A DNA stretch of 44,399 nucleotides from assembly GCA_003140315.1 (NCBI GenBank), contig PLJS01000070.1:838-45236 (forward strand), read 5' to 3'. Position 1 is the first letter of the stretch, and every line of letters starts with the position of its first letter. The notes beneath the pieces are model-generated. The model did not search any database and was not told the DNA's origin. It saw only the letters and a program-made list of their open reading frames with translations. The position numbers and the translations under genes were made by a program. The DNA is from Hyphomicrobiales bacterium (GTDB lineage: Bacteria > Pseudomonadota > Alphaproteobacteria > Rhizobiales > Xanthobacteraceae). Positions 7,592 to 16,322 of the stretch are shown here, piece by piece.

Positions 7592-8574
7592 AGCTTGAGC
7601 GCCCGACGCAGTCGCGCCGTCAGAGAATCGAGCGCGCCGAGCAGACCGCCGCGCGCGAACATTGTCACCCCTACAAGCAGAATTCCGACGCCAAGATACC
7701 AGTCTTCCGGAAATTTCTTGGCGAGTTGATCCTGCGCGATAAGATACGCGGCGGTGCCAATGAAAGCGCCATAGAGCCGGCCGACACCGCCCAGCACGAG
7801 CATCACGAGTATCTCGCCGGAAAGCTCGAATCCGAGCGCATTCAAGCCGACGAACTGGTTAGTCTGCGTCAGCAAAGCGCCGGCCAAACCCGCAATCCCG
7901 GCAGATATCGAATAAACCTGAACAAGCCTGCGATTGACCAGCGCGCCGATCCCTTCCATGCGCGTGCGGTTGTCGCGGATCCCCGCGAGCGACGCGCCGA
8001 AGGGCGAATTGAGCAGCGTGCGGACGAGCCACCACACCACGAAAAGAACCGCGAGCGAGTAGAGATAGGCGGTCTTTCCCCACAGATCGAAGCGGAAGTA
8101 TCCGAGGATCGGAGCGATTGTGACGCCTGAGAGTCCGTCCGCGCCACCGGTCCACGATGTCGCCTTATTGGCAACCTCCAGGCAAAGCGCCGAGATCGCA
8201 AGCGTCAGCATGATCAAGGTCAGACCAGACGTTCGCAGAACATAGAGCCCGGTGCCGAAGCCGACCAGGCAGGCGACCGTGCCGGCGGCGGCGAGCTGCA
8301 ACAGGGGATCCTTGATGCCGAAATGCGCGCTCAGGATTCCGGCCGTGTAGGCGCCGATGCCGAAGAAGGCCGCGTGACCGAGCGTGACGATTCCGGCGTA
8401 ACCGATAACGAGATCGAGTGAGAGCACGAGCAGGATGTAGATGAGGATGCGGGCGCCAAGAGACAGAAAGTCCGGAAACAGGAAGAACGCCGCGAGCGCG
8501 ACGATCCAGGGCAGGAGCTCGGCCGCGCGGACACGAACGCTCGCAAGATAGAAGGTCGAGATGTGCGGATGCAT
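7588..8574 (-). CDS. LivM-type permease, transporter A
   Basis: A 328-residue inner-membrane permease of the HAAT family, with about eight hydrophobic helices and the conserved loop YAGIVTLGHAAFFGIGAY near residue 60. The segment GLAGALLTQTNQFV and the later VLGGVGRLYGAFIG are the coupling-region hallmarks. The start is the ATG at 8574, one base after the LivH-type stop codon; an extension upstream to 8616 would overlap the preceding gene. It pairs with the LivH-type subunit to form the channel. Confidence 0.9.
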   Translation of the reverse strand: MHPHISTFYLASVRVRAAELLPWIVALAAFFLFPDFLSLGARILIYILLVLSLDLVIGYAGIVTLGHAAFFGIGAYTAGILSAHFGIKDPLLQLAAAGTVACLVGFGTGLYVLRTSGLTLIMLTLAISALCLEVANKATSWTGGADGLSGVTIAPILGYFRFDLWGKTAYLYSLAVLFVVWWLVRTLLNSPFGASLAGIRDNRTRMEGIGALVNRRLVQVYSISAGIAGLAGALLTQTNQFVGLNALGFELSGEILVMLVLGGVGRLYGAFIGTAAYLIAQDQLAKKFPEDWYLGVGILLVGVTMFARGGLLGALDSLTARLRRALKL

Positions 8575-8575
8575 G

Positions 8576-9445
8576 TCAGGCCCGGGTCCCGAACAGGCCC
8601 TTGGGGCGCAACCCAAGTATCACGGTGACCGCGAGGAAGACGAAGAAGGAGCCGAACTCTGGCACCCAGTACTTGCAGGCGGTGTCGCCGATGCCGATGA
8701 GAAGCGCCGCGAAGAAAGGCCCGCGTACGGTGCCGAGCCCACCGAGCGCCACCACGATGAGGAAGTAGATGAGATATTCAAATGGGTAAGTTGGCTGGAC
8801 GGACAGGAGATCGACGCCGAGCGCGCCGCCGAGCCCCGCAAGACCGCTTCCGAGCATGAAGGTCAGCGTGAAGACCATCGCGGTATTGATGCCGATCGAC
8901 TGCGCCATGCGTCCATTGTCGACGGCCGCGCGCACGATCGCGCCCCAGCGCGTTCGTTCGATCACGATCCACAGCGCCGTGATGAGCAGCGCGCTGAAGA
9001 TGATGATGAACACCCGGTAAGCGATGAAGTCGCGGCCTAAAATGCTCACTTGCCCCTGCAGGTAGCCGGGCAGGGCCACGCGCTGCGCTTGGGCACCGAA
9101 GCCGATGCGGGCGAGCGCGACCGCGATGAAGATCAGCCCGATGCAGAGGAGAACCTGTACCAGTTCTCCTGCGTCATAGAGGCGCGAATAGAGCAGTCGT
9201 TCCAGTATGAGACCGATGACCGCAGTACCCACGAACGCGGCGAGCAGCGCGAGCGGAAACGGGACGCCGTACCAGCCCATCAGCGTGGTCAGCGTGTAGC
9301 CGCCCGCCATCGCGAAAACGCCATGGGCCAGATTGGCGAAGCCCATCAGCCCCATGGTGACCGACAGTCCGACTGAGATCACGTACAGGATCGTCCCGTA
9401 CGCGGCGCCGTGAAACAGGACGCTGACAATCTCCGACAGAAGCAT
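8576..9445 (-). CDS. LivH-type permease, transporter A
   Basis: A 289-residue inner-membrane permease with multiple transmembrane helices. The family loop GLMGFANLAHGVFAMAGGY is near residue 32 and the coupling segment VVALGGLGTVRGPFFAALLIG near residue 240. It lies 10 bases after the binding-protein gene and just before the LivM-type gene. The ribosome site is weak, so translation may depend on the gene upstream. Confidence 0.9.
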   Translation of the reverse strand: MLLSEIVSVLFHGAAYGTILYVISVGLSVTMGLMGFANLAHGVFAMAGGYTLTTLMGWYGVPFPLALLAAFVGTAVIGLILERLLYSRLYDAGELVQVLLCIGLIFIAVALARIGFGAQAQRVALPGYLQGQVSILGRDFIAYRVFIIIFSALLITALWIVIERTRWGAIVRAAVDNGRMAQSIGINTAMVFTLTFMLGSGLAGLGGALGVDLLSVQPTYPFEYLIYFLIVVALGGLGTVRGPFFAALLIGIGDTACKYWVPEFGSFFVFLAVTVILGLRPKGLFGTRA

Positions 9446-9455
9446 TCAGTGCGGT

Positions 9456-10655
9456 CTATTTGGTGTTGGCCTCGACCCACGGATCGACGACCATCTTGCC
9501 CACGACTTCCAATTCCACATTGACGAGCTTGCCGTCCACGCTTTTCACCTCGCGGAGGTATTCGTTCTGACGGATGTCGCGCGTACGCGGATCGATGGCG
9601 ATTGGGCCGCGCGGGCTGTCGTCGGTCTTGTAGTTTCTTAAAAGCTCGATCGTCCTGTCGGGGTCGAGCTTGCCCTTCTGCTCGCGAATGGCGTGATAGA
9701 TGCCGCCCATCGCGTCCCAGGCGTGAACCGCCGTGAAGGACGGGATCGAGTTTTCACCATAGGCCTTCTTCCAGGCCGCATAGAATGCCTTGTTGGCCGG
9801 GCGGTCCCCGTTGCCCGAATAGTGGCTGACGGTGATTACACCCAGCGGCGTATTGCCCATGGTGGGAAGCTCTTCGTCCGCCGTGATGTCGCCGGTGCCG
9901 ATCAGCTTGATCCCGGCCTTGTCGAGGCCAAGATCGCCAAACGCCTTCATGATGCTGGCGCCGAGCTTGCCGGCGGGAACGAAAACGAAGATGGCCTCGG
10001 GATTGGCGTCGCGCGCGCGTTGCAGGAAGGGCACGAAGTCTGCAGTCGCGAGCGGCATCCTGACGCGGCCGACAATCGTGCCGTCGCTGTTGCCCTCCTT
10101 GAAGGCCTTCTCGAAGGCCGCTTCGGAATCAGCGCCAGGCGCATAGTCGCTGACCGCGATGTACACCTTCTTGTAGTGCTTTGCCGCGTAGGCGCCCATG
10201 TAATAGGGCGCGGACCAGGTACCGAAGGAGAAACGTACAAAGTAAGGCGACATCGTCACGTTCGCCGACGCGCCGGCCTGCATCAGCACGGTCGGTATCT
10301 TGGCTTCGGTCGCGAGGGGGGCAATCGCGGCACCGTTCGGGGACCACACGATGCCCGTCAGAATATCGATCTTCTCGCGTACGATCAGTTCCTGCGCGAG
10401 TTGCTTGGATTTGTCCGGACTCGGACCCCCGTCGTCACGTGTGATGACCTGCACGTTCACGCCGGGCGGCAGGTCGCTCTTGTGCATCTCCATGTAGAGC
10501 CTGATCGCCTTATCCATATGTTCGCCGAGCAGCGAGTTGCTGCCTGTCAGCGTGGTCACGACCCCGAGCTTGACGGTCTGCGCGGACGCGGGCGCCGAAG
10601 TCGCGAGCCATACCGCGGTGAACATCAGCCCGATGAGCGCCGGATGCTTGTGCAT
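9456..10655 (-). CDS. Periplasmic binding protein, LIV type (transporter A)
   Basis: A 399-residue PBP type 1 solute-binding protein. Residues 1-26 form a signal peptide ending APASAQ, then the first strand VKLGVVTTLTGSNSLLGEH, the classic opening of LivJ/LivK-like proteins. Two Rossmann-like lobes follow (VYIAVSDYAPGADSEAAF and AIFVFVPAGKLGASIM). The start has a strong GGGGAGG ribosome site. It precedes the two permease and two ATPase genes, giving a complete importer. Ligand is not predictable; members of this family bind amino acids, aromatic acids, urea or amides. Confidence 0.92.
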   Translation of the reverse strand: MHKHPALIGLMFTAVWLATSAPASAQTVKLGVVTTLTGSNSLLGEHMDKAIRLYMEMHKSDLPPGVNVQVITRDDGGPSPDKSKQLAQELIVREKIDILTGIVWSPNGAAIAPLATEAKIPTVLMQAGASANVTMSPYFVRFSFGTWSAPYYMGAYAAKHYKKVYIAVSDYAPGADSEAAFEKAFKEGNSDGTIVGRVRMPLATADFVPFLQRARDANPEAIFVFVPAGKLGASIMKAFGDLGLDKAGIKLIGTGDITADEELPTMGNTPLGVITVSHYSGNGDRPANKAFYAAWKKAYGENSIPSFTAVHAWDAMGGIYHAIREQKGKLDPDRTIELLRNYKTDDSPRGPIAIDPRTRDIRQNEYLREVKSVDGKLVNVELEVVGKMVVDPWVEANTK

Positions 10656-10733
10656 GTTTCCTCCCCTTTCCATGACTGAACCCGGACTCACAAGCGCGAG
10701 CGCGGTACGCGCACTCCGCCTGTCCGAGCAATC

Positions 10734-10766
10734 GCTTCGCGCTGGCATCGCGGCTTGGCGCGAGGC
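10734..10766 (-). other. Intercistronic hairpin between binding-protein genes
   Basis: Arms GCTTCGCGC and GCGCGAGGC pair over 9 bp (one G-T pair) with a 15-base loop, 14 bases after the stop of the NMT1-like gene. No T-run follows on the minus strand, so it is more likely a transcript-stabilising or attenuating stem than a terminator. Confidence 0.4.
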
Positions 10767-10779
10767 CTCGGGACCTTTC

Positions 10780-11733
10780 TCAGTCCTTCACGATTTGAAA
10801 AAATCCACGCAGTTTGTCTTCCGGCAGCGGTGCGCTCAGGTATTTGAAGGTGACCGCGTCGGCCATGATCTTGTCGATCCCGGACACGCGCTCCGGCCGC
10901 ATCATGGCCTTGGGATAGAAGTCGATCGGAAGCTGCCTGGTCAGTTCCTCGGGAATGCCTGTCCATTCGGAATAGGCTTTCAGTCCCGCCGGATCGCCGT
11001 AGAGCCAGTCGAGCGTTTCGCGATAGGCCGCCATATAGCGCTGAAGGAGCGCTTTCTTGGTTTCCAGAACGGCTGCGTTCACGACCAGCAATCGCACGGT
11101 CTGATCGCCAAGCTCAGCGACTTCGCTGCCGCGTGCCACGATGCGGATCTTCTTCTGCGCGAGAGCGTCCAGCGCGAACGGTGGGGACGACCATCCGACG
11201 TCGACTTGCCCCGACATCACCACCGTGAAGGTGGGGGAGGGGCTGCCTGACGGCACGGTCTTGACCTTTACGCCGTAATGACGTTCGAGCCCGAGCAGCA
11301 CTGTGTGCGTGGACGATCCATTGGTCGAAATAGCAACGTTCTTGCCATTGGCGTCGCTGAACGTCTTGATCGGCGAGTCGGCCGGAACGTACCAGAAGAG
11401 GTCGCTCGCGCCGGTCGACGCGGACCCGATCGCCCGAATGGGCGCGCCCTTGGAGAACGCGCCGAGCGCACCCAGCGTTCCGATGGCGACGCCGATGTCC
11501 ACGCTGCCCGCGATCGTTGCCTGCAAGGTCTCGCCGGTGCCCTGTGTGTAGATGATATCGAGCTTCAGCCCGTGCTTGGCGAAGATGCCCTGGCGCTGTC
11601 CAAGTTCGCTGATCGACGTATCCCAGTTGCCACGCTGGCCGATCGCGAGCTTAAGGACGTCGTCCGCGCGGGCCGCGCTCGCTTGAGACAGCGCCGCAAT
11701 CGCCGTGATCAGTCCGATCAGCTTGGTTCTCAT
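10780..11733 (-). CDS. NMT1/SsuA-like periplasmic binding protein
   Basis: A 317-residue binding protein of the PBP type 2 NMT1 / TauA / SsuA class, unlike the type 1 protein in the next gene. A signal peptide spans about residues 1-23 (ending SAARAD), followed by LKLAIGQRGNWDTSISELG. The strand-turn ATIAGSVDIGVAIGTLGALGA and the later VVMSGQVDVGWSSPPF are typical hinge and ligand-pocket regions. The start is the ATG at 11733. No matching SsuC-type permease is present here, so it either borrows a permease from elsewhere or has a sensory role. It is co-directional with the transporter operon. Confidence 0.85.
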   Translation of the reverse strand: MRTKLIGLITAIAALSQASAARADDVLKLAIGQRGNWDTSISELGQRQGIFAKHGLKLDIIYTQGTGETLQATIAGSVDIGVAIGTLGALGAFSKGAPIRAIGSASTGASDLFWYVPADSPIKTFSDANGKNVAISTNGSSTHTVLLGLERHYGVKVKTVPSGSPSPTFTVVMSGQVDVGWSSPPFALDALAQKKIRIVARGSEVAELGDQTVRLLVVNAAVLETKKALLQRYMAAYRETLDWLYGDPAGLKAYSEWTGIPEELTRQLPIDFYPKAMMRPERVSGIDKIMADAVTFKYLSAPLPEDKLRGFFQIVKD

Positions 11734-11788
11734 TAGCGCGTTACTCCAGCTCTTCGCGCCTCCAGCAGCCGGCGCGGCGCATCGACGA

Positions 11789-13435
11789 TCAAGATGCTCG
11801 CCGCGTTTGGCCGACTTTACGCTCGTCCACGGCGATTTTTTCCAGGCTGCGCCGCGCGTCATACGGCTCCCACCATAGCTTGAGCCCCAAGTCCTCGGCA
11901 ATGACGCGCGCGCTGATGTAGCCGCCGCCGCCCGAAATGGCGCCGCCCGGATGCGTCGCCGATCCCGACATGTAGAGGCCTTGAATCGGCGTACGGTAGC
12001 CGAAGTGGTTCCACATCGACTGGTCACCGCGGAACGACCCCATGAAGATGTCGCCGCGCACCATGTTGATGATCTCCTTGGTGTAGTCGTTGGCGGTGTA
12101 GATGTAGCGCGCCAGGATGTTGTCCTTGGTCATGTTGGGCGCATATTCGCGCCACTTGTCGATGATCTTGTCGGCGAATTCTTCCTTCACCTTCTCGATG
12201 TTCGCGGGATCGCCGCCCGGCGCATAAGGCATCGCGTGCCACGCATAGGCGGTGTGGTAGCCCTTCGGGGCTTGGCTCGGATCGAAATAGGTGACCTGGC
12301 CGGTACCGAACGCGACGCGCGAGGGCACCTTGCCGGCGGCGACGTCGTGGTGGACCTCGAATAGCTCCTCGAGCGACTCGCTGCCGACATTTACCTTCAG
12401 CGACTTGTTCACGTTGCCGTCGAACTCGGTGCCGAGATAGCGCGGCAGTTCGCGCAAGCAAAGGTGCAGGCCAAACAGAGACCATTCGGTGTACTTGAAG
12501 TCCTTCACCTTCTGCTGGTACGCGACGGGAAGCTGCTCGAGGCCGACCATCTTCTCGAATGTCTGGTTGACGTCCACGGTGCTCGAAACGAAGCTGCGTG
12601 CGCGCACCGTGCGGCCGTCGCCAAGCTCGACACCCGTCGCGCGCCCGCCTTCGACGACGATCCGCTCGACGTGCGCGCCCGGCATGAAGCGGCCGCCAGC
12701 CATAGTGAATTTCTCCATCAGGCCGCGCGCGAGGTTGAAGCTGCCACCGGCGCAGACCTGGTAACCGGCCGCGAGATCGAAGGCGCGTACAAGCGCACCC
12801 ATGGGACTGCGCGTCGTCAACTGGTCGTAGAGCACCGTGCCGAATAGCGAGAGCTTGAACAGCAGCAGGTGCCGCACGCGCTCGTCCTCGAACATGTCCT
12901 GGATCACCGTCATCGGCTGCCGGTCGATCATCTTGAGGAAGTCGCGGCCGATTTCACTCCGGCCAAGCAACTCGTCACGATCTTTTTCGGGCAGCGGCTC
13001 GGCGTAACGTTCGGGCCAGAAGATGTGGTCGCTGATCAGGTCGGCCTTGATGTTCCACTCGCGATACGTCTCGGCGTCGCGCTTGGAGAAGCGGCCGATC
13101 GAGGCGAGCGTTTCCTCGATATTGCGCGAGAACACCAGCGAGGTGTTGTCCTTGTGCGGCTGCGCGAAGTCGTAGCGAGGCGTCACATAGGGGACGGTCT
13201 CGTTGAGTTCGAGATCGCGATACCAGGGCGCTTCGGTGATGTTGAAGTGATTGAGCGAGTGGAGCTGGTGATAGAAGCCCGGCAAGGTAACTTGCTGCGT
13301 GCCGAGGCCTCCGCCGTAGATCAGACGGCGCTCCAACAGCAGGATCTTCAGGCCGCAGCGCGCCAGATAGGCGCCGAGGATCAGGCCGTGTTGTCCGGAA
13401 CCGATGATAATTCCGTCGTAGGTGTCCTGCGCCAT
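11789..13435 (-). CDS. Phytoene-desaturase-like FAD oxidoreductase
   Basis: A 548-residue NAD(P)/FAD-binding amine-oxidase-fold protein of the COG1233 phytoene-dehydrogenase-like group. The FAD motif DGIIIGSGQHGLILGAYLA is near residue 7, with the strand-2 acid LLLERR and the family GG motif (YGGGLGTQQ). The middle holds GGSFNLARGLMEKF, the substrate-domain entry. The C-terminal FAD segment is GLYMSGSATHPGGAISGGGG (about residue 490). Ribosome site AAAGGATG. Characterised relatives desaturate polyenes, but this group is widespread outside carotenoid clusters, and no crtB-like gene is here. I infer a dehydrogenation step on the imported compound. Confidence 0.85.
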   Translation of the reverse strand: MAQDTYDGIIIGSGQHGLILGAYLARCGLKILLLERRLIYGGGLGTQQVTLPGFYHQLHSLNHFNITEAPWYRDLELNETVPYVTPRYDFAQPHKDNTSLVFSRNIEETLASIGRFSKRDAETYREWNIKADLISDHIFWPERYAEPLPEKDRDELLGRSEIGRDFLKMIDRQPMTVIQDMFEDERVRHLLLFKLSLFGTVLYDQLTTRSPMGALVRAFDLAAGYQVCAGGSFNLARGLMEKFTMAGGRFMPGAHVERIVVEGGRATGVELGDGRTVRARSFVSSTVDVNQTFEKMVGLEQLPVAYQQKVKDFKYTEWSLFGLHLCLRELPRYLGTEFDGNVNKSLKVNVGSESLEELFEVHHDVAAGKVPSRVAFGTGQVTYFDPSQAPKGYHTAYAWHAMPYAPGGDPANIEKVKEEFADKIIDKWREYAPNMTKDNILARYIYTANDYTKEIINMVRGDIFMGSFRGDQSMWNHFGYRTPIQGLYMSGSATHPGGAISGGGGYISARVIAEDLGLKLWWEPYDARRSLEKIAVDERKVGQTRRAS

Positions 13436-13474
13436 GGACGCATCCTTTCTTTCGATCTCACACGAGGCGAACCC

Positions 13475-14473
13475 TCACACCCTGATTTCCGCGAGTGCCT
13501 CCTCCGCGAAGATGTCTTCGATTGATAGCCTGCGATGGGTCGTTCCCTGATCGAAGGCGAAACGTAGAAACGCATCCAACGTCGGCATGTTGTCTTTGAC
13601 GCCATAGGGCCAGAAGCCACCCTTCTTGAAGACAAGCCCGAGTCCCGCGCGTTCCGCGAGATCGAGCGACCACGGGATCGGCACGTGCGCCGCCGTCGCA
13701 TCGAGCATGCGCGCGACGCTGCGATCCTTTGCCTCTTCGAAAGCCTTGAACAGATTGCGCGCGATCCAGCGATTGGCCTCGTAGACGTCGCGGCGGATCG
13801 CGATCGTATGCATGATCGGAAAGATCTGCGTCTGGCGGAAGTAGTCTTCTTCGGCGGCGCGATAGTCCGGGAACAGGCGTGCGATTTGACCCGTACGTTC
13901 CATGAAGCTGTTCGGCGCGCGCGCGGTGATCATCGCGTCGATGTCCCCGCTGATCAGCATGTCGTTGAGCGACCGATCGGCGACCGATCTGATCTTGATG
14001 CCCTTGGGCAGCTTTAGGGTCGAAGGCTCTTCGCGGCCCGGATCATTCACGCCGGCCTGCACCCAATCGATGGACGTCAGGTCGACGCCGATGGTTTCGG
14101 CGAGATATCCACGCACGTAGACGCCGGCCGTCTGCGACCATTGCGGAAAGCCGACGCGCTTGCCGGTCAGGTCTTCGGGCCTGCGGATGTTTCCGTCCGG
14201 GCGAACATAGATCGAGGAGTGACGGAAATAGCGGGACGGGAAGACCGGAATGGCAATGAAACGATTGTCGCCGCGCGAGATTGCCGACGTGTACATGCCC
14301 ATCGACAGTTCGGACACGTCCCACTCGAGCCGGTCATGGAAGCGGAAGAATATCTCCTCGACGTCGTAGTTGAGCACCGTCAGATCGATGCCGACCGGCC
14401 GCACGCGGCCGAGGGCCAGATCCCGCGTCTGATCGTAATCGCCGGTCGCCGCCGTCAAGCGCAGATCACCCAT
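13475..14473 (-). CDS. 4,5-dihydroxyphthalate decarboxylase-like / binding-protein-fold protein
   Basis: A 332-residue protein resembling Pht5-type 4,5-dihydroxyphthalate decarboxylase, itself a PBP type 2 fold. Typical stretches are TRDLALGRVRPVGIDL, the RFHDRLEWDVSELSMGMYT segment and FPSRYFRHSSIYVR. There is no signal peptide, so it would be cytoplasmic, which favours an enzyme or sensor over a transport role. Related proteins are often labelled ABC substrate-binding proteins. A GGGCGGG-like ribosome site precedes the ATG. It is the first gene of the transporter A operon and diverges from the catabolic operon at 14.7 kb. A decarboxylase function would fit an aromatic pathway but is inferred. 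Confidence 0.75.
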   Translation of the reverse strand: MGDLRLTAATGDYDQTRDLALGRVRPVGIDLTVLNYDVEEIFFRFHDRLEWDVSELSMGMYTSAISRGDNRFIAIPVFPSRYFRHSSIYVRPDGNIRRPEDLTGKRVGFPQWSQTAGVYVRGYLAETIGVDLTSIDWVQAGVNDPGREEPSTLKLPKGIKIRSVADRSLNDMLISGDIDAMITARAPNSFMERTGQIARLFPDYRAAEEDYFRQTQIFPIMHTIAIRRDVYEANRWIARNLFKAFEEAKDRSVARMLDATAAHVPIPWSLDLAERAGLGLVFKKGGFWPYGVKDNMPTLDAFLRFAFDQGTTHRRLSIEDIFAEEALAEIRV

Positions 14474-14591
14474 GAGCCCGCCCTATTTTTTTCGGCCGCA
14501 TCGCGCCGGCTTTTGTGTTGCCGTTTGCTCGGGACTTGGCCGCTGATGTCACGCGGCACAACGCTCATTCTTCTACGCAAATCCGCTTTCT

Positions 14592-14661
14592 GAATTACGG
14601 TGAGTGACCGCGGTAGTCAATACGTGTGTCGGTTGACATGTTGTCTGACGGGTTGTTATCT
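14592..14661. promoter_or_regulatory. Divergent promoter region between two operons
   Basis: On the plus strand a perfect -35 TTGACA (14633-14638) is followed after 17 bases by TTATCT (14656-14661), about 40 bases before the hydrolase gene. On the minus strand TTGACT (14615-14620) is followed after 17 bases by TAATTC (14592-14597), a weak -10. The two -35 boxes stand back to back, 12 bases apart. The stretch ACGTGTGT lies between them, and TTGACATGTTGTC after it is a degenerate form of the TTGACA-N4-TGTCAA operator (spacing 3). Confidence 0.55.
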
Positions 14662-14702
14662 ACCAACCGCGCAAGGCGGCGTGGCAAGCGGAGATTTTAC
14701 CT

Positions 14703-15479
14703 ATGATCGAACGGTTGCCGCCAGTCCGGGCCACCGCTCGCAACGGCCTCGTGTATGACCGCCGCGGCTCCGGCCGCGCGGTCGTGATGCTGCATGGCTG
14801 GTGTCTGAACCGCACGCTTTGGACCTACGCGGAGGAAGCGCTCGGGCCGAACTTTGACGTCATCGTGCCTGACCTCGCGGGGTTTGGCTTGTCGGGTGGT
14901 CTGGGCGGCCCTTACACGTTCGAACGCCACGCCGAGGATGTGGGCGCGCTCCTCGCGGAACTGAATCTCAAAGGCGTCGTCCTGATCGGATTTGCGTTCG
15001 GCGCGGCGGTTTCATTCGAGCTCGCGAGTTCGAGCGATCGGATCGCCGGCATTGTGGCGGTCGGAACCCCGGCCAAAGAGAATTCCCCATACGATCGTAT
15101 GCCGAAAGCGATGCGGCGCGACTGGCCCGACTTCTGCCGGCGGTCTGCGAAGGCCTTGTTTCACAATCCGCAGAGCGAGGCGACGTTGGCGTGGGTGGAG
15201 TCCATGTTTCGTGGTACACGCCTTCCGGTTGCAATCGAGACGGTGGGTCTCCTTGCTGCGCTCGACCCCGTGCCGCTCGCCGCGAAAGTCAAGGTACCGC
15301 AGCTCTTCGTGCATGCGACGAATGACCAGGTCGCCCCGCGTGCGATCGGCGATGCCTGCGTCGCCAAGGCTCCGAAGGCCCGCGTCGAGATGATCGAGAA
15401 TTGCGGCCACGCGATCGTGCTCGATCAGAAGGAGCGCTTCCACGACGTTGCCCGCAGTTTCCTGCAAAGCATCCACTAA
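14703..15479 (+). CDS. Alpha/beta hydrolase-fold protein lacking the nucleophile serine
   Basis: A 258-residue alpha/beta hydrolase of the MhpC/PcaD-like size class. The oxyanion HG pair is at 31-32 (VVMLHGWC), the acid Asp208 in HATNDQVAP, and the His236 in NCGHAIV. The nucleophile elbow, normally G-x-S-x-G, reads GFAFGAA with Ala98 (codon GCG at 14994-14996) where Ser is expected. The rest of the triad is intact. It would need unusual chemistry or would be a non-hydrolytic binding or scaffold protein. The ribosome site is GGAG, 9 bases before the ATG. It is first in a six-gene operon with CoA-pathway enzymes, so a thioester or ring-fission product is the expected ligand. Confidence 0.85.
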   Translation: MIERLPPVRATARNGLVYDRRGSGRAVVMLHGWCLNRTLWTYAEEALGPNFDVIVPDLAGFGLSGGLGGPYTFERHAEDVGALLAELNLKGVVLIGFAFGAAVSFELASSSDRIAGIVAVGTPAKENSPYDRMPKAMRRDWPDFCRRSAKALFHNPQSEATLAWVESMFRGTRLPVAIETVGLLAALDPVPLAAKVKVPQLFVHATNDQVAPRAIGDACVAKAPKARVEMIENCGHAIVLDQKERFHDVARSFLQSIH

Positions 15480-15506
15480 GAAGAGACGACGGGGCGAGGC
15501 TTGCGG

Positions 15507-16322
15507 ATGGCATCAGAAGCAGATCACCTTGAGGTGCGAACCGGCCAAGGTACGCAGACTTGGCTGATGAAGTTCGGCTCGGTCAATCCGCTTAATCCGG
15601 CGATGCTGGCTGCACTCGATGCGCAGCTCTCGAAGGCGCTTGCCGATGAGACCGTCTCCGCCGTGGTGCTGACGAGCGGCCTGAAGATCTTTTCCGCTGG
15701 CGGCGACGCGACGTGGATGGGACAGCTCCTCACGGAAGGCGGAACGCCGGCGCTGATCGAGGCGTTCAACCGCGCGATGGATACGTTTCGCGAACTGTGC
15801 ATCCGCATCCGCCGCAGCCCCTTGCTGGTCATCGCCGCACTGAACGGTCACACGCTTGCGGGTGGGCTGGAGCTCGCAGCCGCATGCGACCTTCGCTTCG
15901 CCGCCGATGCGGAGAAGCTGCAGATCGGTGTGCCTGAGATGGATTTGTTCGGCGCGATGCCGAGCGGCGGAGGCGGCGCGCAATTCATCGCGCGCCTGAT
16001 GGGGCCGAGCCGCGCCCTGCAATTCATTCTCGATGCGAAGCCGGTCTCGCCGCAGGCCGCTTATCGGCTCGGCCTGGTCGACCGCCTATGTCCGGCTGAA
16101 AGTCTGCTCGCCGAGGCTGAGGGATTTGCCGCAGCCGTCGCCAAGAAGGCCGGGCGGATCGGCGTTCATGCGGCGAAGCGCGCGATCCTCGGCGGGCCGG
16201 AACTCCCGCTGATGGAAGCGCTCGAACTCGATCGATCGGTGCACTGGGACGCGATGCGTCGCGGGAACTTCCTTCCCGGCGCGGAGAGTTTCGTGAGACG
16301 TTTCGGGTCAAAAAATGGCTGA
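15507..16322 (+). CDS. Enoyl-CoA hydratase/isomerase family protein
   Basis: A 271-residue crotonase-fold enzyme. The oxyanion-hole segments are FSAGGDATWMG (near residue 68) and GHTLAGGLELAAACD (near 115). Both catalytic glutamates of crotonases appear to be kept, in GGLELA and in VPEMDLFG, so hydratase activity on an enoyl-CoA is plausible. The ATG at 15507 is preferred to the TTG at 15501 because GAGG lies 7 bases upstream. The 3' end overlaps the thiolase start by 8 bases, implying coupled translation. It is likely to add water to an unsaturated CoA thioester in the pathway. Confidence 0.9.
   Translation: MASEADHLEVRTGQGTQTWLMKFGSVNPLNPAMLAALDAQLSKALADETVSAVVLTSGLKIFSAGGDATWMGQLLTEGGTPALIEAFNRAMDTFRELCIRIRRSPLLVIAALNGHTLAGGLELAAACDLRFAADAEKLQIGVPEMDLFGAMPSGGGGAQFIARLMGPSRALQFILDAKPVSPQAAYRLGLVDRLCPAESLLAEAEGFAAAVAKKAGRIGVHAAKRAILGGPELPLMEALELDRSVHWDAMRRGNFLPGAESFVRRFGSKNG

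Noticed and set aside
11734-12027. N-terminal extension of the NMT1-like binding protein
   Set aside because: It overlaps the 3' end of the phytoene-desaturase-like gene and lacks a signal peptide; the ATG at 11733 starts a proper one.
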